Positions 8,260 through 14,301 of a DNA stretch of 14,301 nt are shown here, one piece after another. The notes below the pieces were generated by a model. The model ran no database searches. It saw only the letters and a program-made list of their open reading frames with translations, and had not been told where the DNA came from. This stretch comes from Zopfochytrium polystomum (lineage: Eukaryota > Chytridiomycota > Chytridiomycetes > Chytridiales > Chytridiaceae), in NCBI GenBank assembly GCA_025765615.1, contig JAIVFJ010000694.1, positions 1 to 14,301 of the forward strand, given 5' to 3'. Every line of letters begins with the position of its first letter. Within the stretch, counting starts at the first letter, position 1. The translations under genes were made by a program, and so were the position numbers.

Positions 8260-8837
8260 CCACTGGTTTTCTGCAGAAGATTCCAGTGGTCGAATTGTGA
8301 CACCCGCACCCATAATAGTTATGAACTGAGGGGGATTGTGAGGAGGGCCGTCAAAAAGAACTGTGGCAGATGCGGAGGCGGAAAGCTGGTGGTGTGCAAA
8401 TGAATAGCCATTATGGAGCCACAGGAGGATAAAGCAGAGGTGATTGCATGACGCAGGGAGTCCTTCAGCTCATCAAAGTTTTTTCCATTAGTTCCAGGAG
8501 GCAGGTGTTGGAGGACGAGTTGGTTGGCAGGTTTGTTGGTGAATTCTGTGGCGGCAGCTGGTAGTCGACAGGTGTAAGAAAATTTAATGTGTGGGGATGT
8601 GGTCTGAAGATGGGCAGCCTGTTCGTCCCACAAAGGATGCAGAAGGCAGAGCGAGTAAGAAGTCTGGTCCTTTGAGAGCAAGGGCTGCTGTTGGATGGTG
8701 AGGTTGCAAGTGGAGGTGAAGCATAGAATGTCAAGTTCAGTGAGTGGGGCAATAGTGGGGTCTGGCTGAGTGGTGATTGTCAATATGTGTTGATCAGTGT
8801 TGGTGCCGAAGAACATGGAGGGAGGTGGGCCGCTCAT
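8260..8837 (-). pseudogene. Frameshifted RRM-like ORF, possibly retroelement ORF1
   Basis: The ATG at 8837 opens a 172-aa frame (MSGPPPSMFFGTNTDQHI) ending at 8319. The C-terminal part, NQLVLQHLPPGTNGKNFDEL followed by a helix and SCGSIMAIHLHTT, has the strand-helix-strand look of an RNA-recognition motif. At about 8383 the sense improves in another frame (SASASATVLFDGPP, then PQFITIMGAGVTIRP), which would supply the third strand. That suggests a single indel. Codon use differs from the GC-rich host genes and resembles transposon coding. RRM-like domains occur in ORF1 of some non-LTR retrotransposons, but no zinc knuckle or reverse transcriptase is present here. A spliced host gene is the alternative. 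Confidence 0.4.
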
Positions 8838-8946
8838 GAAATAGGGGGTACCAATCCCAATTCAGCACAAAGGTTGTGATGTGGTTGCAATGTGGTTGTG
8901 GTGGTGAAGGGGGGGTGATGCAGTCTGGTTTGGGGGGTGAGGACAG

Positions 8947-9197
8947 CAATCGCTGGAGGCAATCTGGCAGCAATTTGGAGTCAATCTGACGATGATCTGA
9001 CAATCGGAAGAAAATCTGACGACAATCAGATGATGATCAGGCAATCTGACGACAATCAGGCGTTCTGGTGACGATCTGGAGTCAATCTGGCGACAATCTG
9101 ACGATGATCTGATGATCTGGAGACAATCTGACAAAAATCTGAAGTTGATTTGATGATGATCTGACGATTTGACAACTTTGACGTTGATCTGGCAGTG
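8947..9197. repeat. Degenerate minisatellite, AATCTGACGA-type units
   Basis: About 250 bp is built from irregular units around 10-13 bp long with the core (a/g)aTCTG(a/g)cga(c/t), such as aatctgacga, gatctgatga and caatctggcgac. Every reading frame through it gives low-complexity protein. It lies between the RRM-like relic and the Tc1 relic. Confidence 0.75.
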
Positions 9198-9322
9198 GGA
9201 AGGTGGTGGAGGGTGCAGTCTTGAGTGTCTCTTGACAAGGTTTTTTTTTTTTGTCCAAGAGGCAGAGATGAACGTGCAGCTACTCCATTTGCAAAATTTT
9301 GTGTGGTTGATGTGAAAATTAT

Positions 9323-9986
9323 TCAGTTATCTGTGTTCCCTCCCTTTGCTGCAATGACTGCTGCAATCCTCCTATGCATACTTTCAACCAAATTTTTGCA
9401 CATTTTGGCTGGAAAATTCCTCCATTCCTTCCGGATTCATTTGCGAAGCTCCAAGTTTGACTTGGTGCAGTTTCATAGGAATTGAGCCTCTGCTTCAAGA
9501 TATTCCAAGTGTGTTGAATTGGATTGATGTCAGGAGACTGAGAGAGCCATTGCATAACGCAAAATTCATTGCTGTTGAGCCATTCTTTGGTGCATTTGGA
9601 AGTATGCTCAGTGTTGTTGTCCTGCTGGAATATACCATCCTGCACTTCGAGTCCGCATTTGTTGAGACTAGGGATGAGATTGTTCTCCAAAATTGTCACA
9701 TATTGCTCAGAGTTCATTGTGTCTTCTACGAAAGCAAACTACAAGACACCAGACCACGTAATGGCACCCCAAACAATTTGAGATCCGCTGCCAAACTTTT
9801 TTGGTGGTTGAATGTGATGATCTTGAAGTGGCGTTTAAGGAATTCTCCAAGCATACGTCATGCCGTCTGATCCTCCATATTGATCTTTGACTTGTCGGAC
9901 CAAATGACGTGCTTCAAGTCCTCAACTGTCCAGTTTTCATATTGGGGCAAAATTGAGCAGAGCAGTTTTGTGTTTTATTGTCAGGG
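9323..9986 (-). mobile_element. Dead Tc1-type transposase relic, N-terminus missing
   Basis: Read across frames on the minus strand, the classic Tc1 order is visible: LTIKHKTALLNFA, YENWTVEDLKHVIWSDKSK (first catalytic Asp at 9894-9896), GSDGMTYAWRIP, QIVWGAITWSGV, MNSEQYVTILENNLIPSLNK, DGIFQQDNNTEHTS (second Asp at 9619-9621), SQSPDINPIQHTWNILKQRL, and finally ESMHRRIAAVIAAKGGNTDN with a stop at 9323-9325. The third catalytic residue sits at exact DD34E spacing but is Gln (CAA at 9514-9516). There are also in-frame stops after WRIP and WSGVL and at least three frameshifts. The N-terminal DNA-binding part is absent, cut off at about 9987 where LTR-like sequence begins. Terminal inverted repeats were not identified; the 12-T run at 9241-9252 may lie near the old 3' end. 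Confidence 0.88.
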
Positions 9987-9989
9987 CTG

Positions 9990-10610
9990 TGTGAGATTAT
10001 ACTCACTACTTTGACCCTGGGATCTGGGCCCTAGAGTGAGGGAAAGCAAATAATAGGCTAAAACTAACTTTATTGGGCTGTTGTCTCGGGGGTGTTTCAA
10101 CCCTACTACTTGCCTAGTCCACGAAGTATCCCTACTGATCTGTCTAACAGGGGTCTCAAACACAAAGAATGAACATTCAGAGGGACAATCCTCTGAAGGA
10201 TCTGTGCCGGGGCACCGATTACTCGCGTGGCCGTGGGCCGATGCGAGGGGAAACGGAAGGGCACTCCTGAGGGCGCAACACAACCGCAGAATAAAGAGGG
10301 AAACGGGGGTTTTTATCTCAGGAACCTAATCTCAAATACAACAGGAGCGGTTAATAGCGACGGGACGGACAGGGCGCGACCTAGCGCCCCTCGTCGCGGA
10401 CGGTGCTGCAGGAGCCCTCGTCGTCGCCAGCGACGGGGGGGGAGAGAGAGAAGGGAGTCGACTATGTAGGGGTCGGAAGGTTGCCAGCAGGGAACTTGCA
10501 CGCGGAAACACCTGCAATCGTACACACACCCCGCCGGGCTGCGTCGGCACGATCACTCGACCAACGGGCTTTATCGCATCACACTCGTACTCACACATCT
10601 CACCCTCACA
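9990..10610 (-). mobile_element. Possible solo LTR
   Basis: On the minus strand the segment starts TGTGAGGGTGAG (10610) and ends ATAATCTCACA (9990), giving TG...CA ends with a 6-bp inverted repeat. It carries a TATA-like GATAAAAACC at about 10310-10320 and an AATAAAG near 10070, in the order expected of U3-R-U5. Its left end coincides with the point where the Tc1 relic stops. Against it: I find no target-site duplication (ggctg on one side, gcaat on the other), the Tc1 reading does not resume on the far side, and no second copy lies in the window. Confidence 0.3.
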
Positions 10611-11145
10611 GCAATAGGACTGAGGCAGGCGTTTGTAGATTGAACTCTCAGGGGACGACGACGCCGTCGTCCTCACCACCAGCACCACCGTCGTCACGGC
10701 AGGCGAGTACCCGTGATCCTCACTCCAACACAGAGCTGGCAATGTCACACAGTCGCTGGTGGGGCCAGCTGCATTCCCCACCCACGGCCCCTTAAGAGGA
10801 GCCCCACAACGGGACCATGTACACACCCGGGTGTGTACCATCTCTCACTACCCTCACCTTTGTGAGCCAGATGGATTTGAAGGGACTCTGTATTGGTGCC
10901 AATGGACAGAAATCAGATTGAAGAAAAAAAGGAAAAAGAGAAATGGCCCAAAAACAGAGAGAGAATATTGACAAGTCAACCCCCCTGACTTGGGGCATCC
11001 ACCACAAATGCTCTAAGTCCCCCCAACCCTATGCATGTATGCACAAGTGCCGAAAATAAATAATAAATTAGGCGGGCTTGGGGTACAGCCTGTCAGGCAC
11101 CCCATCCCTAGGCAGTCGGTCTCCGTTAGTCACCAGATGTCCCGC
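10611..11145. other. Non-coding stretch, possible retroelement debris
   Basis: No gene supported. It contains a near-perfect inverted repeat (ggacgacg...cgtcgtcc, about 10655), a perfect 20-bp palindrome listed separately, and an inverted pair caagtca/tgacttg around 10972-10991. A hairpin-prone ttggggtacagcctgtcaggc with cccc lies at about 11078-11104. Such features are common near LTR ends, but no element boundary could be fixed. Confidence 0.4.
10819..10838. repeat. Perfect 20-bp palindrome
   Basis: GTACACACCCGGGTGTGTAC is identical to its reverse complement over all 20 bases, with the axis between 10828 and 10829. It could be a dimeric factor site or a fragment of an element. No partner copy was seen. 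Confidence 0.9.
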
Positions 11146-11264
11146 ACTGTACAAAAAAACTTGAAACTGTACAAAAGTTTACTAAAACCGTACATTTTAC
11201 AAAAAAAATTTTAAAACTGTACATTTTTTTGTTGAAGCTTTTCATTTTTAATTAAGCTGTACAA
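11146..11264. repeat. Cluster of five CTGTACA-type motifs in AT-rich DNA
   Basis: Motifs of the form (a)c(t/c)gtaca followed by A or T runs occur at about 11146, 11166, 11188, 11216 and 11256. TGTACA is itself palindromic. Spacing is 20-40 bp, too irregular for a simple tandem repeat. Confidence 0.55.
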
Positions 11265-11604
11265 AAATAATAAGACAATCAAATACAGATACGAATTTGT
11301 GGGGACACTGAGGTTTTCATATCAAATACAGAATCTTTTATCGAAATAACAAAAGGGTTTACAAGTATTATTTTTAAACAAGTATAAAGAAATGTACGAC
11401 AAGAAGCTGATATAAGTGTCTGGAATGGGCGTAAATCGATAGAAATAAATGTATGTGAAGTTCTGAGAAGTAACATTCCTAATTTGAAGTAAGATGTCTG
11501 TTGAAAAAAATAATAAGTAGAAAATGGAAGAAATGTTTAAAAAGATAAATAGTGGCCAGGAACTCAAAATATTGTGAAAACAATTAGAGTGAATTTCAAA
11601 TTCC
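11265..11604. other. AT-rich non-coding stretch
   Basis: No gene, RNA or element boundary is supported. The minus-strand open frames here (for example 11279-11476 and 11322-11567) are rich in Phe, Ile, Ser and Leu, as expected from AT-rich DNA, and carry no motif. Confidence 0.5.
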
Positions 11605-11735
11605 TTGAGATTTTGAGGCCGAAAATAAGTTTTGGGGGAACAAAAAGTTTTTAATTAGGACGGGTGGTCTGTCTCCAATAGTCAAAAGTTTTTGACGTTC
11701 CACCAAACTTTTTTTTTGCTGCCTCAAAATCTCAA
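11605..11735. mobile_element. 131-bp snap-back element, MITE-like
   Basis: The 15-bp end TTGAGATTTTGAGGC (11605-11619) is matched by its exact reverse complement at 11721-11735. The similarity then continues inward imperfectly to about 45-50 bp on each arm (aagttttgggggaac against gttccaccaaactt, then Lys-codon-like A runs). No coding capacity fits inside. A target-site duplication is not evident, so the mobile call is inference; the inverted repeat itself is directly visible. Confidence 0.5.
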
Positions 11736-11894
11736 AATTGAGTTTTATTTGTTAAGTAAATTTGTGTGCAATGTGCAGCAAAATGGTTAATAATCTCTCA
11801 TTTCTTTGTATTTTCTTCAAATTTAACATCACACTGTCTTCACAAAACAAGTTTGCCTCCCTCACAGTGAAAAAATCCACAGAAGCACAGAAAT

Positions 11895-14114
11895 TCAAAG
11901 AGAACGAGCCACTTCTGGGCAAAACTCAATAACAGAGGAAAATCCTGAACCCAAAATGAAAACAATTTGCCTTGAGAAGAGCTGCAATGTGCCACGGAAT
12001 TCAGGCGAAAGCCAGCAACAGACTTTTGTGACATCAAAGGTGAACCAAACACCACCATGAAACACACTTTCCACAGTCTCCAGTCGCTGTCCTGACAGAT
12101 TACGTGCACTAAACAGGTGTGCCACGCTTGGAGTTGTGAGTGTGACAGCTCTACTTTCCACTGGCAATCCTGTCCTAAAGTTCAAAAACATTCTCTTGCT
12201 GTTTTCGTCCTCCAAAACAACAGATTGCCCATCAGGACTGAATCCAGAAGAATCTGTGAATGAAAAACCATCCAGCTTATGGAGCTCTTGGCCAGTGGAA
12301 GCATTCCAAATCCTGACTGTGTCATCACTTCCAGACACAACAAACTGCCCATCAGGACTGAATGCTGCAGACAAAACATAATCAGAATGTCCCTCCAGCT
12401 TACGCAGCTCCTGGCCAGTGGAAGCATTCCAAATTCTGACTGTCTCGTCATCACTTCCAGACACAACAAACTGCCCATCAGAACTGAATGCTGCAGAGTT
12501 GACAGAACGAGAGTGTCCCTCCAGCTTATGCAGCTCCTGGCCAGTGGAAGCATTCCAAATTCTGATTGTCCTGTCCCGACTCCCAGAAACAACAAACTGC
12601 CAATCAGAACTGAATGCTGCAGAGTAGACAAAATCAGTGTGTCCCTCCAGCTTTTGCAGCTCCTGGCCAGTGGAGGCATTCCAAATCCTGACTGTCCTGT
12701 CCCGACTTCCAGACACAACAAACTGCCAATCAGAACTGAATGCCGCAGAGTAGACAAAATCAGTGTGTCCCTCCAGCTTTTGCAGCTCCTGGCCAGTGTA
12801 AGCATTCCAAATTCTGACTGTCTTGTCACTACTTCCAGACACAACAAACTGCCCATCAGGACTGAATGCCGCAGACGTAACATAAAAAGAGTGTCCCTCC
12901 AGCTTATGCAGCTCCTGGCCAGTGGAAGCATTCCAAATTCTGACTGTCTCGTCATCACTTCCAGACACAACAAACTGCCCATCAGGACTGAATGCTGCAG
13001 AGTTGACAGAACGAGAGTGTCCCTCCAGCTTATGCAGCTCCTGGCCATTGGAAGCATTCCAAATCCTGATTGTCTTGTCACTGCTTCCAGACACAACAAA
13101 CTGCCCATCAGGACTGAATGCTGCAGACAAAACATAATCAGAGTGTCCCTCCAGCTTTTGCAGCTCCTGGCCAGTGGAAGCATTCCAAATCCTGACTGTC
13201 CCGTCCCGACTTCCAGACACAACAAACTGCCAATCAGAACTGAATGCTGCAGAGTAGACATCATGAGAGTGTCCCTCCAGCTTATGCAGCTCCTGGCCAG
13301 TGGAAGCATTCCAAATCCTGACTGTCCTGTCCCGACTTCCAGACACAACAAACTGCCAATCAGAACTGAATGCCGCAGAGTAGACAAAATCAGTGTGTCC
13401 CTCCAGCTTTTGCAGCTCCTGGCCAGTGGAAGCATTCCAAATCCTGACTGTCCTGTCCCGACTTCCAGACACAACAAACTGCCCATCAGGACTGAATGCT
13501 GCAGATGTAACATAATCAGAGTGTCCCTCCAGCTTATGCAGCTCCTGGCCAGTGGAAGCATTCCAAATCCTGACTGTCTTGTCCCAACTTCCTGACACTA
13601 CAAACTGCCCATCAGGACTGAATGCTGCAGCGGAGACATCATAAGAGTGTCCCTTAAGAATATTTAAACAGGAAGGCCAAGATTTTGGTTGCCCCTTCAC
13701 AACTCTAGGGCATGACACACTTTCAGGCACATTCTGAACAAATGTCTTAAAAAATTCAGAATCACTTGGGGAGAAGGGTACAGCAGTGAAATAAACCTGC
13801 AATGCAGATGCCTTGAGTGGAATGAGAAACTTCTGCACAACCCTTTTCATATCTTCCATCAGGGTGTGGACTTGGTGTGTCTTGGCAAGAACAAGCTTCT
13901 GGAGCTTGGTCATGGCAGAAATAACCAAATTGAGGGAGTCTAGCAAGCTGCATGCTTCCAAGTAGTGGTGTCCGTGTTGCACAAGAAATTTTTGCAATTG
14001 AGCAAAAAGAGTCTGATCAAGTAAATAGGATGGAGTAGTTGACACAGGCTTCTCAATTGCATCTCCTCGCAAATCTTCAGTGGCCTCTTCAAATTTTTGT
14101 GGAGAAAGTTTCAT
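11895..14114 (-). CDS. C-terminal part of a NACHT-WD40 (NWD) type protein, 739 aa open frame
   Basis: Residues 1-154 resemble the linker found between NACHT and WD40 in fungal NWD proteins, including ALQVYFTAVPFSPSDS and PKSWPSCLNILKGHS. From residue 155 there are eleven 42-residue WD40 repeats (one has 41) of the form GHSxxVxSAAFSPDGQFVVS then GSxDxTVRIWNASTGQELxK, and a degenerate twelfth. The C-terminus has the usual closing segment (VCCWLSPEFRG, then RQIVFILGSGFSSVIEF) and a stop at 11895. Such proteins are STAND-class NTPases: ligand binding by the repeats is thought to trigger NACHT oligomerisation, as in Podospora HET-E. The ATG at 14114 is the first in frame, but NWD-like sequence continues upstream in another frame, so this is probably the 3' part of a longer gene running off the window, not a complete protein. 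Confidence 0.85.
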   Translation of the reverse strand: MKLSPQKFEEATEDLRGDAIEKPVSTTPSYLLDQTLFAQLQKFLVQHGHHYLEACSLLDSLNLVISAMTKLQKLVLAKTHQVHTLMEDMKRVVQKFLIPLKASALQVYFTAVPFSPSDSEFFKTFVQNVPESVSCPRVVKGQPKSWPSCLNILKGHSYDVSAAAFSPDGQFVVSGSWDKTVRIWNASTGQELHKLEGHSDYVTSAAFSPDGQFVVSGSRDRTVRIWNASTGQELQKLEGHTDFVYSAAFSSDWQFVVSGSRDRTVRIWNASTGQELHKLEGHSHDVYSAAFSSDWQFVVSGSRDGTVRIWNASTGQELQKLEGHSDYVLSAAFSPDGQFVVSGSSDKTIRIWNASNGQELHKLEGHSRSVNSAAFSPDGQFVVSGSDDETVRIWNASTGQELHKLEGHSFYVTSAAFSPDGQFVVSGSSDKTVRIWNAYTGQELQKLEGHTDFVYSAAFSSDWQFVVSGSRDRTVRIWNASTGQELQKLEGHTDFVYSAAFSSDWQFVVSGSRDRTIRIWNASTGQELHKLEGHSRSVNSAAFSSDGQFVVSGSDDETVRIWNASTGQELRKLEGHSDYVLSAAFSPDGQFVVSGSDDTVRIWNASTGQELHKLDGFSFTDSSGFSPDGQSVVLEDENSKRMFLNFRTGLPVESRAVTLTTPSVAHLFSARNLSGQRLETVESVFHGGVWFTFDVTKVCCWLSPEFRGTLQLFSRQIVFILGSGFSSVIEFCPEVARSL
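12270..13652 (-). repeat. Eleven-copy 126-bp tandem repeat encoding WD40 units
   Basis: Units begin at 13652, 13526, 13400, 13274, 13148, 13022, 12896, 12770, 12644, 12518 and 12392. The last has lost one codon (123 bp). They are nearly identical apart from a few variable codons, which indicates recent unequal exchange or gene conversion. Confidence 0.93.
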
Positions 14115-14300
14115 ACTTCCTGGCTGAAGCAGACTGCTGTCCTGAGTGTCTTCCTCAGCATCAAACCACCTTTTATTATCATCACCATCACCATCTTCTT
14201 GACATTCTTTTCAATATTTGAGCTGTGTTTGCGTAGCATATTGGCTCCTGAGTCAAAGCAGTGTTCCCAGAAGTGCTTCACTGCATATCTGACGTGCTCA
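14115..14300 (-). other. Readable end of the NACHT part, in another frame
   Basis: From the right edge the minus strand reads EHVRYAVKHFWEHCFDSGAN, then LRKHSSNIEKNVKK. This resembles the 'LRYAxxxWxxHL' segment that follows NACHT in fungal NWD proteins. It runs into a GAT/GGT microsatellite at about 14171-14193 and stops just after the ATG of the next frame, while the WD40 frame is itself open upstream to a TGA near 14219. Either a small intron or an indel in the microsatellite region joins the two. Confidence 0.55.
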
Positions 14301-14301
14301 G

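Noticed and set aside
10332..10841. 169-codon minus-strand open frame
   Set aside because: No family motif, Pro/Arg/Ser-rich composition, and overlap with the LTR-like block; GC-rich sequence opens such frames by chance.
12182..13595. Long open frames on the plus strand and in a second minus frame over the WD40 array
   Set aside because: The 126-bp period is a multiple of three, so any frame without a stop in one unit stays open through all. These are repeat artefacts.
12270..13652. CRISPR-like array
   Set aside because: The repeats are contiguous coding units of 126 bp without spacers, in a fungal context.

Overview
The window looks like nuclear DNA of a filamentous or zoosporic fungus. 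The evidence is short spliceosomal introns (84-231 bp, GTANGY-type donors), a NACHT/WD40 (NWD-type) protein, a Tc1-type transposon relic, and an ankyrin-like repeat with a 'WWKNSGLPLKY' signature that I associate mainly with chytrid-lineage fungi. A chytrid-like fungus is my best guess. It is an inference, not proven here.

Region 1 (1-4378, minus strand) holds three tandem paralogues with the same three-exon plan: an exon for a signal peptide, an exon for a Lys/Gly polycation, and an exon for an Ala/Pro/Gly hinge plus a long Glu/Asp polyanion tail. The two right-hand copies (1572-2949, 357 aa; 3537-4378, 178 aa) are intact after splicing. The left copy (1-872) runs off the window and is broken by indels and a lost splice acceptor. 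They look like secreted, charge-segregated, disordered proteins. I recognise no described family.

Region 2 (about 4860-8180) is GC-rich. It has a decayed ankyrin-like pseudogene (minus), an intact single-exon F-box/ankyrin-like protein of 648 aa (5392-7338, plus), and the 3' part of an unrecognised minus-strand gene (7599-8179).

Region 3 (about 8180-11890) is AT-richer and full of relics. It contains an RRM-like ORF with a frameshift that may be retroelement ORF1, a degenerate minisatellite, a dead Tc1 transposase (DD34Q instead of DD34E, stops and frameshifts), a possible solo LTR, a perfect 20-bp palindrome, a cluster of TGTACA motifs, and a 131-bp snap-back element resembling a MITE.

Region 4 (11895 to the right edge, minus) is the C-terminal part of an NWD protein. 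It has eleven nearly identical 42-residue WD40 repeats plus one degenerate repeat and the usual C-terminal closing segment. The NACHT part would lie beyond the right edge, and its tail is still readable at 14115-14300 in another frame.

The regions do not form an operon or pathway. The two themes worth following are the tandem secreted polycation-polyanion family and the NWD receptor with repeats under concerted evolution.
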